Translations under genes and position numbers: made by a program
Shown: in pieces, positions 45,725 to 58,400 of the stretch
How positions within the stretch are numbered: position 1 is the first letter of the stretch
Layout: each line of letters opens with the position of its first letter
The notes under the pieces: model-generated
What the model saw: the letters and a program-made list of their open reading frames with translations, nothing else
Database searches by the model: none
Told to the model about the DNA's origin: nothing
Source of the DNA: Sinotaia quadrata
Lineage: Eukaryota; Mollusca; Gastropoda; Architaenioglossa; Viviparidae
Length of the DNA: 64,000 bases
Assembly: GCA_028829895.1 (NCBI GenBank)
Contig: CM054184.1
Location: 23,353,701 to 23,417,700, forward strand
Reading direction: 5' to 3'

Positions 45725-46115
45725 ATTTAAATGATTTTAAATGTTGTACACATAGTACAATTACTACTATATGCACCAAGTATAAAGGTTTTTAAATGAA
45801 TGTTGTACACATAGTACAATTACCACTATCTACCACGTATAAAGACTTTTAAATGAATGTTGTACACATAGTACAATTACCACTATCTGTACCAAGTATA
45901 AAGGTTTTTAAATGAATGTTGTACACATAGTACAATTACCACTATCTACCACGTATAAAGATTTTTAAATGGATGTTGTACACATAGTACAATTACCACT
46001 ATCTGTACCAAGTATAAAGGTTTTTAAATGAATGTTGCACACATATACAAATTACCACTATCTGCACTAAGTATAAAGGTTTTTAAATGAATGTTGTGCA
46101 CATAGTACTGATTAC
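45725..46115. repeat. about 60-bp minisatellite, 6 copies
   Basis: Units hold GTATAAAGGTTTTTAAATGA, TGTTGTACACATAGTACAAT and TACCACTATCT. Alternate units end CTACCAC or CTGTACCAA, so a two-unit block may have been copied. Confidence 0.93.
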
Positions 46116-49100
46116 CTTTTATACTTGTGCATTTTATTTCATTCTTCTGCCCTTAACAACAATAAACCATCACTAAAATATGAACACAATAAAATAAAGT
46201 CAAACTTTGCAACAGTAAAATTATTTTCATCATCCACTTTAGGTAAAAGACTTCATGCACATTAAATAGTACAAAACAGGAAACAGTGCATGTTGCCTTA
46301 AATTGTGCAAAGTTATGTAATAGCAGTTTAATCAATGTCCCCTTGCTTTCAATAGTAAAAGCACCATTATTTACTGAAAAATAAATAGCTTTGGTTAATT
46401 CTGTGCAATTTGTCAAGAGATGTGAATGATTTGATATGAACATCTAACAAACTTCAACTCTTAATTCTTCATTTCATTTCTCCAACGACTGAGTCCCTGC
46501 CCATAAAATCAACAATTGTTGGAAATAGATGTTAAGCAGAAAAAAAAAGGATGTAAATTGGACAATTCAGACCCCTTTGTAATTTCATGCAAATTAAAAT
46601 ACTGTTCATAAAGATATCACAAACAGGTAGGAAGGGGTTTGCATATAACATTTGACAAGGGTTAAAAAAGTCGAGAGATTGTTATAATTTGTTGAGTGTT
46701 TGCATTTCTAAGCAGTTTTGTGACTAAATTATTAGCATTAATGAAAAAATATTGACACTTCTGAGACTTATTCTATACAAAATCTTCTAACATATCTAAC
46801 AAAATGTAAAGTTTATGATAAATATATGTGAACTACAATTATATGAGTAAGTGCATCCATTAATATCTTTATAATAGTAGTTGTTTAAAAAAAAAATCGC
46901 CTTTCTTAAAATTCTATTTCTATCAACAATACTCATCACTTGGCTAAAATTAGGTTTACATTAACAGAACCATGTAAAGCATACTTGTATAAATTATTTT
47001 AAGAGATGTCACAGTATCCATTCAACTGTTATCAAATGTGCTTATTTAATACAAAATACAAAACTAGCACATTCCATCGATTTTATGTACAATATTAAAA
47101 TATGTTAATTTCATTACAGAAAGAAATTAAAACCCGATTTCAATTTTAATCTACAGGAGCACAGAATCTTTCAAAGACTGTGATCATTCTTTTAGAAGGT
47201 ACAGTTTAGTGTAGGTTAAGTGTCGTAAAGGGGTCTTATATACTTATAGACAGCACCTAATGGAATGTGCATATTGCATCATCATATAAATCAGCTAACC
47301 TCTTAAGAACAATAAAATTTGGCATGTTAAAAGAAAAGATTCAGTCTCAGCATGCTGTACAGATGGAGCAGTTTTGATTACTTGCCCCATCCAAAAAGTA
47401 CTAGAGATACATATTAGTTATTACATTCAAACAAAATTGCCAAATAAAAAAAAAAAAATCCAATATAATTCAGATGAAATCAATGCAATATTTTCCCAAA
47501 AAACTTTATTACTCATAATACAGAAACACATGCCTCTACTGCGAGAGGTAGAAAGAGACAACAGTGACTACATATATGATGATTATTAAAATGGCTAGCA
47601 ACTTAGTAAATTGAAGGTTCAGATTACATTCATTTCCATACAAGTGAGAAAAGACATATACACTTTTGAGACAACTATCATCACTGTGTCACTGCTAAAT
47701 ATACAGAAATCCAATAAAAATCCAATTCCAATTAGGACAAATTAGACAGAAATAAATCAGCTGGAAATCTGCAAATATGCAATGGCATACATCTCTCTTC
47801 ATCTTTTGACTTGTGGATGATGCATGCTTAGTGAACAAAATGCAGAATTATGTTCTAACAGGTACTAAAGACAAATGAAATGGCTTAGATACTTTCCAAC
47901 TAAAAGGTGAACACAATACACAACAAATCTGCATGCTGACATGTACAAAAATATATATATAGTAAGCTTTTCATCTTTCAAAATGAACTGTGAATATTTG
48001 AAAAAGTTACACATTTATTGAAAAAGCTAATGATTGAAGTCAATTACTTCACAGTTAAAACTGTAACTATAAATGACAAATATTGATAGATTTAACATTC
48101 TGAAAGGGAAAAAATAGACTACAAACAAACCTATATGATAAAACTTTAATTCTTCATGATATTAAACAGTAAGACAGAAAGGTACTGTTTTCAGTACAAG
48201 ATATCAATTATCAGAATACAAAATTAGTTAACAAACATTAAGTGCAAGTTACTACCATGAAATAAGAGCATTACGAGAAGGAGTGCTTGGTGTTGTAGAC
48301 ATGTTAAAATACATAATTATAAATTGGTGAAACATGTTTTGATATACTACCAAACATAATCAGTAATTAAAAGCTGGTGCGAAGTTACTGGCATACTAAA
48401 GATGAATAATAATTAGTAATTTGAAGTGAACGCAAGATAATACTGTCATACTAATGAAGCAAAAGTAGCATTTTAAAATGGATTGCAAGATGGATTAGAC
48501 ACAAGTAGCATATTTATTCAAAGTTCCGTCACATTCGGAAATAGCAAGATAAAAGGGGAGAGGCATTAAGCAACTGTTTTCTAATCTAAACACCAAAAGA
48601 AAATAGTCCAAAATCCTTTGTAATCTGTGTTGTGTAAATTCAGTTAAGTGAACAGCAATTAAATTAAATAATGTTCTATTAATAGCCCAACAGAGCAATG
48701 TATAAGTTAAAATTACACACCATAAACAGGCCAAAGAGTGAAAAAAGCATTTAATAATAAAAAAAATTTCATTGCTAAGAGACATCGTACACCTACCTAT
48801 ATAAACAAAGATGTTTGAATTTCCATAGGATTCAAATGATTGCTATAAAGCACACTGCTTTAATATCAATTCTGAAAAATAGAACCAATGTGACCACAAT
48901 TGCAAATGATGATAGAGGTAATCAATGTATTTAAGGTAATAATTATAACAAAAAGAGATCTATAGTTTAATCTAAGATTAAGCTAACAGAAAAGCAGGCT
49001 TGTTCTGAGTATGCATAATTACTCAGGTAGGAAGTATTTTTTAAATGACCTTTGCTTCATAAACTCTTGATTTCTTCAAATCATAGTCTAACGGGCCAGT

Positions 49101-50006
49101 ATTTTGACTCAATTTTGTATTAAAAAATCACAGTATAGAAATAATGATTACTTTTACTAGGTAGAACCAGCTATTTTTTCAAAGTTTTTGGAAATGAATG
49201 AAATTTACACCATATAATAATCATGGTGAAAGAAGTCAGTTTACAAAAACTTTCTTAGTTTTACTGTTTACGCAATTTTCAAAAATGGGAAAAATTATTT
49301 TTACAAGTATTTTACACTTTACAATTTTTGCCTACCTCATGTATCCATTGTTGACATGAAGCCTGATTTGTTCTGAGGCAATAGCTTTCTTAATGATTCT
49401 CAAAAATTAGAAAAAACACAAATTGAGAAATGGCACTTTGAGCCAACACTGAAAATGAACCTTATTAATGCTTTTTTGTTTACTTTGAGCTCCATTTGAC
49501 TTGTTTAAGTAATTATAATGAAATAACAATTTAAAATTAGCTGACATTTGTAGTTAAAATGCACTTATTAAAGTCTTATGTTTTAAAATTTATGATTATT
49601 TAAAAATAAGGGTAGAGGGCTAATTGAAACCTAGTGGCAAGTTGAAATAAAAACAATAGTATTATGTATTCTGAAACATGGTCCCTCAAAGACTTGGCCA
49701 TTTTTTACAAGTAAAATGAACCCTAACAATAATTTAACCTATTACCAACTCTTAAAAGATACAATGATGGGGTATAGCCTCACAAAAACTAAATAATTAA
49801 TACATATTTGAGGCTATTGCTATCGGCGCTACCTGTTATGATTAATTAATTTAAATGGCTGTCATTTGTGATCCATCATAACTTAGTTAATAAACCAGTT
49901 TTTTTGTGGGGAAAAACTATCTAGGATCAATGTGTGATCATTGTCTGACAGATATTATCAAACATTGTTAATAAAATTTACAGCAGAAATGATAAATAAC
50001 GACTGT

Positions 50007-50220
50007 TTAGAAGGCCCATACTTGTCTACTCTCGCTCACGTCCATGATGATCTTTAATGCATTGCCGTCTGTACAGATACGATCTTTATTTCCATCAAAA
50101 AGCCTTAAAAGATTATCCAAATAATTAATTAAAATCTTTTTACAACTGCAAGAGTTATAGTTAATTAAACTTAGTGAATTACTTTCGCAGCAGAGAAACA
50201 AGCACGGTCAACAACGCCAT
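50007..50220 (-). CDS. possible small unidentified gene or 5' exons
   Basis: Two readings are possible. Unspliced, an ATG at 50201 opens a 64-residue frame to TAA at 50007, containing DNLLRLFDGNKDRICTDGNA and LKIIMDVSESRQ. Alternatively an ATG at 50220 (MALLTVLVSLLR) is spliced over a very short 37-nt GT-AG intron (50182-50146) into the same frame, and the coding part may leave at a second donor (AGACAA/GTATGG at 50022). The peptide has protein-like composition in very AT-rich DNA and the upstream flank is CpG-containing. I do not recognise the family, and a 37-nt intron is short for an animal, so this stays a candidate. Confidence 0.3.
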
Positions 50221-50298
50221 GGCGATCACACGCTTCGTTTATGTTTAGGCCTATGTTTACTTCGCGCACGCTTGGGTTGCACATTTTCCCACTCTTAA

Positions 50299-50550
50299 GG
50301 GTTCCGCTACGAAAATGCTTTGTCATGCAATATTCCATTTTAAAGAAGAGATTTTCTACTTTCTTCTGATATAAGAAAAAAATCTATATTTTTAGAAAAC
50401 GTAATTGAAAAATAGGCTTTTTAAAATCAACTTTTACATACAATAAGATAAAAATACAGATTTGAAACTATCACGGCTGCATTCTACATTCATTTTTCTT
50501 TAGTTTGATATAAGATACATTTCTGATTGGACAATCGTAGCGGAACCTGT
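50299..50550. mobile_element. MITE-like unit with 13-bp inverted ends
   Basis: GGTTCCGCTACGA near 50300 and TCGTAGCGGAACC near 50537-50549 are perfect inverted repeats about 250 bp apart, enclosing AT-rich non-coding DNA. No target duplication could be identified, so the superfamily is unknown. Confidence 0.55.
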
Positions 50551-50580
50551 TTTAGTGTTTGCAAGGTATATAAAAGCACG
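50523..50580 (+). promoter_or_regulatory. CCAAT-box and TATA-box motif pair
   Basis: GATTGGACAAT (inverted CCAAT) at about 50523 is followed by GTATATAAAAGCACG at about 50567, the classical promoter spacing for plus-strand transcription. The CCAAT motif lies in the right end of the MITE-like unit. No plus-strand gene is recognised downstream. Confidence 0.3.
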
Positions 50581-51491
50581 ATGGTAAAACCGGAGATTGA
50601 GATTTTTGCCACGGCTATCGAAACACAAAAACCGTACCTAATTTAATGCGATCGTAGACGCTTCGACTCACTCTCTCACAAATAAATAATACATTAATGA
50701 AAAGTTGGAAGATAGTTTTATTCAACAAACTATTTCACAAGTGTGATAAATACGGAACATAAACACAGCACTTGTGACAAAATGGTAATTTTTTCAGAAT
50801 TTAGTAGTTGTCCGCTATTGCCATATAGAAGCTGGTTCTACCTACTTTTACAAGACTGTATAGATTTTAATTCCTTCTAATTTCAGAGGCCATTTCAAGA
50901 GAATAAAAAAACAAGAATATTTATCAACAAGAAACAAGGTGACAATAATCCAGAGTAATACAAAGACAAAGGATCACATGAAGTGCTACCCAACTATACA
51001 AAATCAGGCCTGGACCGTCACCATAAAATATGCTGTAAAATCACAGATGAAAGAGATTCAACTTTGTTACACCTACTATACAAAGACACTAATGTTAAGC
51101 ACATCCTACAAAAAAATAAAATGTGACATTAATTAACACAAGAGTTTCATTCATAACGGGAGTGCTAACAAGCACATCAAAAAAGACTGTAAAATATTGT
51201 TGGTTGATATATATATGGTGGAACGCAAAATTAGCTCCAGCTATATTTTATCCACAATTTTAGCACTGTATTCCCCATTGTCATTTCTTTGAATCTGTAA
51301 TGAAGGGCAAGCAGATTTACAATAATAATTTGTATTTATACAAGACAACAGCATTATTATTTAACAACATTTATAAGGAAATAAAGTGACATCTGGATAA
51401 TATTAATTATATATATATAAAAAGAAACATTTTAAATATTTCTTTTCACAAAATGGGTTAATGAATATATTTGACTTACAATGATTTTTTA

Positions 51492-51509
51492 GGGGGGGGG
51501 GGGGGGGGG
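51492..51509. repeat. run of 18 G
   Basis: An unbroken G homopolymer inside an AT-rich stretch, downstream of EIF4G2 on its own strand (C-run in the transcript sense). Confidence 0.95.
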
Positions 51510-52380
51510 AGATGTAATATATATGTATGCTTGGTAACCTAAATGAATTCTGAAAAAAAAAAGGAGAAATTGTTCTCTTGCCTACTGAAGATACAAAACT
51601 ACAATGTCAGATAATAGGGGGGATCTTTAGAAAAACATTCCAATCATGATTTAAATTTCAATATCTAATAAGTAATATGTTCCTGGAACAAATTTCACAA
51701 TTAAACACTATTTGTGAGTAAACCTAGTCATGTAATTCTGATAACATCTAGGAAATTCGTTAACATGCAATCTCTGACAACAAATACGGCTGCAGTGAAT
51801 TAACTGTCATTCCAAAGCAAAAGGGTGAGCATTTAAAAAGGCTACCCTGTGGATAAGTGCCTTTCAACTGTAGTACGCTCAGTAGATATTTGCTGTTAAT
51901 CCAGGGGCTGCTTTTTCTGCATAAAAATATATATATATATAAAAAACTAAGTCACACATCATTTATGTCAAAATGTTCTTCACTCCAGTAGAGCTGGCTG
52001 CTGGATCTAGGTTTCTGACTGCAAGCATCTTGTGGAGGTATCTCTCCAGTAGACTGATACACCTCACCCAGTATCTATCTCAGCCAGCCATACTTTACAC
52101 AAAACTACAGGCCAGTGTCTCTCTTTCCTAATCCAAAAGCTCTTCACTACAGGTCTCTCAATTCTACAGGTCTCTTTCGATTCTTGTTTAAAGATGTTTC
52201 TTTTGAAATGTTTATCTAATTCCACAGAAACAGGCTTTAAATGATGGATAACTTGTAAGTACCCCAACACCACAAAAAGAGCTGTTGAAAATGTGTCACA
52301 TTTCTGTTTTAGAAATTTCTGATGATAAAAACTGTTAAGTGTGAAGTGTACACATAAAGGCAAGAGATAATAGGAGTCTC

Positions 52381-52446
52381 TTATTCATCTTCTTCCTCCT
52401 CAGATTCCTCCTCTGCTTGTTCCAACCAGGTCAGCCACTGGTTTAC
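52381..52446 (-). CDS. EIF4G2: EIF4G2 last coding exon and stop
   Basis: The exon follows a TTTTCAG acceptor and encodes VNQWLTWLEQAEEESEEEEDE (the run contains two further Glu) before TAA. The acidic C-terminus is typical of EIF4G2. A 3' UTR must follow below 52381; its end cannot be placed from sequence alone, since several AATAAA-like motifs occur between 50.7 and 52.3 kb. Confidence 0.93.
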   Translation of the reverse strand, partial: VNQWLTWLEQAEEESEEEEDE

Positions 52447-55400
52447 CTGAAAATGGATGTACAATTAAAAAAAACCCACAGATAATGTGCTATCTTTATG
52501 AAGCATTGAGAAACTATAAGAAATATCTTAAACAATAGAGTATGATAGGCATATTATATGTCGGTCATATGACGGCTGGAAAATTAAAATTAATGCATTG
52601 CTAGGACCATAAATGAAATTGTTTATTGGAGGAAGGTTATAAGTTACATTCCAAGTGAAAATTTGAGCATCATTTAGCAAATGAATTTGACCGTCGGTAC
52701 TGGCCTTGTAAAAAAATCTCCCACATGTACTTGAAGGTCAAGGATGCTTTGGCGTCACCTCAAAACCTCAAGTCACATTGTGAGTGAGTGAAAATTTGAG
52801 AATCATTTAACAAACGACCTTTGTTGGTACATAATAATGGCCATGCAATAAAATCCTCCCATGTTAAAAGCGTCGCCCCCCAAAACTCCCACATGCTTGA
52901 AGGCCCCTCTCACGACTTTGCTACATTTGTGCTGCATTTTGCAACCTCAGACAATCAAGATTCTTGCCTTTGTCGGGCCATACATCTTTGCTGCCGCTCA
53001 AGATTTAAATGTAATCACCATTCTTGGCAACTTTTTTCATTCATATTTGCCTAAAAATGTACTTATATTGTATGGGGAAAAAGAAATTTTCAAGCACTAT
53101 TTAACAATTACTTACTTCCCATTCCCATGAATGTGACAATGCAACATAAAGCCGGTGATGTGGCTCAAAATAAAACCCCATCCCACGTGTTTGATTAAAA
53201 GTAAAATTGTGAGTGAAAATAAAACGAGCAAATGACCCTGATGAGTATTTTGAAGTTGTGCCCATTTTGTGAACATGACAATGCAACATAAAGCTGGCCA
53301 TGAGGGGGGAAAAAACTCCCAAACATGTTTCACAAATGTGACAATGTAATGTGAAGCTGGCCATGTGAAAATAACCAACTCCCATGTGATCAAAGGTTAA
53401 GGACACTTTAGGGTCAATCTCAAAAACTATGATGTGCTCGAAGGTCAAGGATGATTTAGCATTTTGCACAGAACTGTAAAACTATATAAATATATAATTA
53501 TTAGCCCTCTATACAGCAACCAAAACCACTCACATCCGCAGGTAAAAATAAAGAGATACAAGAAAATAATCAATGAAAAAATATGGCCATTAGAAATTAA
53601 TGAAAACAGGCAACCAAAACTCAATGAGTAATGTTTGATTGGTAAACCATGAACATGAATTATAATGGTTTTTCCATTTGGTGACAACATGATGTATTTC
53701 TGCACACCACTTCCACAGGACAATTAGTTCACACAGAAACAATTGAAAGTGAAGATTAACAATTCAAATGAACCAACAAACTAATGATAAGCAAACTAAA
53801 CATTAATAAAATGCACATCATTGCAAGAAACATTCACTGGATGAAAATGCAACAAACGGAAAAGAGGGATAAACTTTAATATCCTCTTAAATAAAGTGAT
53901 AGATTCCTGGATGGTTTGGAAGCCAATTGTGCAGATATAATTGTTCAACCAGGTTTACCGGATTTCTAATTATGACTCAAGGGGCACCACTCTAAATAAA
54001 TAATTATTCAACCAGGTTTACCCTATTTCTATGGAGGTCATGAATACCTGACACATTCTTCTGTTGATCCGACATTTCTGAATAAAATGTTTGGTGCACA
54101 GCCATTTTCACAAGAATTGCATTTTGAATGATAGGCACAATAATCGAACAAATGGTTAATATCTATAACCAGATCCACCTTCCCATAAAATGCTACCTAC
54201 AAGAAACTCACTTCCAATGAACAAACAGCATGTGAGGTCATGATGCTGGGCAGTTTGACTGAAAAACAAATCAGTCTTTAAAATTTACAAATAAAATTTT
54301 TACTGCACAGTCCAATCACACTGAGATGAAGACAGTCTCCAATAAAACTGGCATTTGCAATGACCAAAAATAAGTCACAATAGTGGACTTTGGACAAGGT
54401 TGGAATATATCTGCAAGAACCTGTTTTTAGCTATGGTCAAATATATGTTGCTTTATCAAGGGTTTGATGATCTGGCAATGTCAAAATTAAAATTATTGAT
54501 GTATCAGAACAGGAAAAACTGGTGAATGGTAATGATATTTTATATGTAAATATATAAGAAAAAGCTAAAATGGTGGGATTTAATTAAATTCAACACATAA
54601 AAAAAATTAAAATAAAAACACACGGCAAATGATCACACTAAATGATGGGTAGCTTTCTAGGTTATAATAACTACTCAACATAAAAACAAACAATTGGCTT
54701 TAAATGTCTATTACAGTTTAATTAAGGTGACAATGTTCGCTTGATTCCTTTGGCTAGTAATGTATTCAGCCAAAGGTACTCTCATGTGATTCTATCAGAA
54801 TTAGTTGATTGCTTTTTTATTAATTTTGTAAATACAAAGTAAATTTTCATTTCTAGATTTTGTACACCAGTTAAAACAAATTCCATATTCAGATGTGCCA
54901 ACTGTCCCAAATTTGAATTCAGTTTCATGGTAGTAAATCATGTTCTCATGAAAATCAATCACAAACTTCAAAACTTCGAAATTTACAGTGTTGGTATGGA
55001 AAATATTGGTACCTTGTAACAGGACACATTTAAATTTCTTAACTTAAATAATAATTAGGTTTTACTGTAATTACTCTCAAAATTAAATATTTTTTGCAAG
55101 TTTTCTCTCTTCAGTGCACTCTAGGGTCAAAAAGAAGATTAAAGATGATATTTTAGTTTTATGAAGACTTTTTCCTTGCAAGAACAGTAGTTAGAGGAGT
55201 GGTTCTTAACCTAGGGGTTCGTTGAGTCAGTCTCAGGGGTTCGGCAGAGGTGGGTCAAGATACACACCTGACTCTATGCAGAACTGCCTACCCCCCACCT
55301 CAGGAAACCAGAAGATCACTGGTCCAAAACCGGAAGATTTTATGTGGAGTGTGGCATTTTAATATAAAATAAATGCAAAATAAAAACAAATAATGTTAAT

Positions 55401-58400
55401 ATTTGTAAATAAACTTACCAATATTGTAATGATTTATGCAAAGCACAACAATTTATCTACATTTTGTCTAGTCTCCATTCCACTGTTTATTTTAGACAAA
55501 TTTTTGTCAAGCACACCAAGTGTTAGGCAGTTTTATTTAGAAATTATTGGTCAAGATATTTCTTTAGACTTCATTTGAAGAAGGATCTTCACATTTCAGA
55601 ATAATGAGCCATTGAAGTACTGCATCCTGATTTTCATTTTACAGAAATTCATTAAATATTTCATAAATGGATTTTAAAAAATATATATTTAACTTTTTAT
55701 TATCTACTGTACAAGCCATAAAAAAAGACATATGCCTGTTAAAAAATTTTAAGAAAAAAGCTATGATTTTTTTATTGTACTCATCTAAAGTATATACTGT
55801 GCAAAATATAATTTATGACTTTATTTAGTTAGAATGATCATGCTGTCAGTTACAGAAATGAGAAACATTGCATTATAATAAATGTTTCATTTACCTTTTT
55901 TCCGCTTCAACAAGTGTGCGGATTTATTGCATGAAACTACATTTTTGAGATGTTATATTTTTAAATCTATACAAAAAGATTGTCTAAAACAACACCCTTT
56001 AAATGTCTATATTCTAATGAGCAAGTATACCAAATTTGATGATGTACATAAGTAGTTTTTATTTTACAAGATTCCAAAAGAGATGTTTTATTCAGTTTTG
56101 ACCACTTGCCCTTTGAAAATTTAAACAAAATGCTAATTTGACAGGATTGTATTTCATTTTCTATGCATCTGTGATCCTTAAAAAAAATCAGCAATAGAGA
56201 GTTGAAATAGTAACGATGAATTAGCTATGTAGGTTTCATAGTTTTTGTTGTGTGGTCATTTCAAAAGGGGTCTTTGTGAAATCTCTGTTTTTCTGCAATT
56301 TACACCAAACTTTGAGGTAGATAACATAACCTGCAAATATCAGCTTATTTGGCCAGACTTCAAAATTTGAGTGGTCTTACATATTTATAAATTATTTAAA
56401 TATATAAAACATCTATATTTTTTCTAAATTTACACGTCCATTAGACTAGAGAAAAAACAGTGAAAGTCTTCCCGTAAAATTTAAAATGTTATTAAAAAGA
56501 CATTATTCTACAATAAGCATGCTTTGTTAATTAAGAATTGGATATTATTATTATTATTTTTAATGTTTTTGCATTTCTTTTGTCTTCAATGTATGTGTAT
56601 TTATTGTCATGCCTTCTAAAATTCTATTATAATGTGTGTACTGCGTAATCATAAAATATCAATGGCTAATTTACAAATACATAGATATAGGCCTAAATAT
56701 ATTTCTAACTTTTTTTTGCAGAAATGATTAAAATTAAAAATTGAACTAAATCAAAATGTTCACAATTCAGTAAATTACTTTCAAAACAAATTTGACTCAG
56801 GATCATTTCTTTATCGCCGATGATTTATTCTTTTAAAACTTATGTTACTTTTTAAAAAAAATAAATTTTGAAGCCTTACATATTATATTAGAATAATTAC
56901 AACGGATTCCAGAAAAATGATTATTTGAACCTCTATGCGGTTTCAAACATAGGTCTACCATTATTGAAAATGTCAATCTTTTTCCTAGCATTGCAATATA
57001 ATTAGTCAAAGTAGAAAATTTCAGACGGATAATTTCTGAAGAATATTGCATAGACTGTCTTACATGTATGCTGGATATTATTTATTAAAGTAGATATATT
57101 GTAATTATCAAAATGGCATGGCGTTGTGCATGTACTATCGCTAGGTGGCTGCCATTTTGAAAAAGTGAACTTTGTCGAACGGGCAGTAAAAACGTTATGA
57201 ACCGAATTTGCTTATCCCGCTAAGTTCTGACTTCTAAACATAAAAATATTTAAAGAAAATGTTTATTTCACGAGCGAAATTGTGTTTTGTCAACTAAAAT
57301 TAATAACGGCCAACGAATAAGATTCCGGAAGTGTTAGAAAAGGACTCATATTTTGAAGAGCTCCTAGCAGACGAAAGGCAAGCAGGTTTTTCGTCCTGTC
57401 ATAACTGATCGTGAAAAGAAAATTGAAAATGAAAGCGAAAGCAAAAGAGCAGGAGATTCGAGGTAAGAGCGGGAGATTCTTCCGCTAAAAGCGGAAAGTA
57501 GGCAGGTATGCTTATGGTTCGTGATGACAATAAAGAAGGTTTCGGTGAATGTGCATATGAAACTGGTGGGGTTCAGTACTTCCAACAAGGTTAAGAACCA
57601 CTGAGTTAGAGAATAACTACTTTGGTGCAAATTAGGTTATTGAGAAATAAGAATCATAGCCTATAGGATTATATGAGGCATTATCCTTAATTTATGTCCA
57701 CGACAGCTCTTTAGCATTGATGTTTTCTTAGTTATTTTTGTGCACTGTGATTCTTGGTAAAATTTTTAACTTGCCACATAAATAAAATATTTACTAGAAA
57801 ATTGCTACTGCATTAAAAATCCTATGTGGAGGGCTGACTATAACTGCAAATATAGAGAAAAAGAAACGTTTAGAACAATGATGTAAAAATACCAAAACAA
57901 AATAGATTTAAAATCCTCCATCCCACCACCCCCACCCCCACCCCCACAAATTTAAAATCTAGTAAAGATTAGGTGATCTAATAAGTCACAATTATTATAA
58001 TTTAATGTAAAGCTGCTTAGGTTGAAAAGTGTTAATGATTTATAATTTCCAATTGTGTGTGTGTGTGTGTACAGGAGTACTTTACCTGAAACAGTGCCTT
58101 GCCTTTCCCAGGGTACTCATCATTCACTTCTTCCTTCCACTGTAGAAATGCCTCCTCCTCCACAATCTCCAGGTCATAGAAATAAACGAAGAATCTCAGG
58201 AGCATCCCTATAAAAAAACAACAAACTATTTCTAATTTTATAACCATTAGACTGTGTATAGTAAAATTCCTATTAGATGAAGGCACTGTCAGTAACTGTA
58301 AATAACATTGATATGCAAGTTGATATAAAAAAGGAAGACCTGGCAACATATCCAATTATATGATGTGAAAGAGGATCAACTGTAGTGTAATTTGTAACAC

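Larger units (their letters stand above)
38842..52380. other. intergenic region between Myb and EIF4G2
   Basis: The region runs from upstream of the Myb start to the EIF4G2 stop and includes the unplaced 3' UTR of EIF4G2. It holds the Myb promoter region, a dense run of minisatellites (41.4-46.1 kb), two MITE-like units and one weak gene candidate near 50 kb. The stretches 40170-41450, 46120-50000 and 50640-52380 contain no coding block that I recognise. Confidence 0.6.
52447..58085 (-). other. EIF4G2: EIF4G2 last intron, 5.6 kb
   Basis: The intron contains a long complex repeat (52540-53480), a Helitron helicase relic (54321-54557) and a complete hAT element (55197-57603). The rest (53480-54320, 54560-55190, 57612-58085) is AT-rich, apart from a C-rich run near 57917-57948. 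Confidence 0.85.

Noticed and set aside
46153..46443. 96-codon minus-strand frame, and a similar one at 48495-48785
   Set aside because: AT-rich, rich in Phe/Leu/Cys, with no splice context or motif; expected by chance in this composition.
53101..53469. 122- and 93-codon minus-strand frames
   Set aside because: They lie in a complex repeat, overlap each other in different frames and show no recognised domain.
57917..57948. C-rich run as a G-quadruplex element
   Set aside because: CCCACCCCC repeats could form such a structure on the minus strand, but the run sits in intronic DNA with no other sign of function.
58032..58355. 107-codon minus-strand frame
   Set aside because: It contains the true EIF4G2 exon (58207-58086) but reads into both introns; only the spliced exon is retained.
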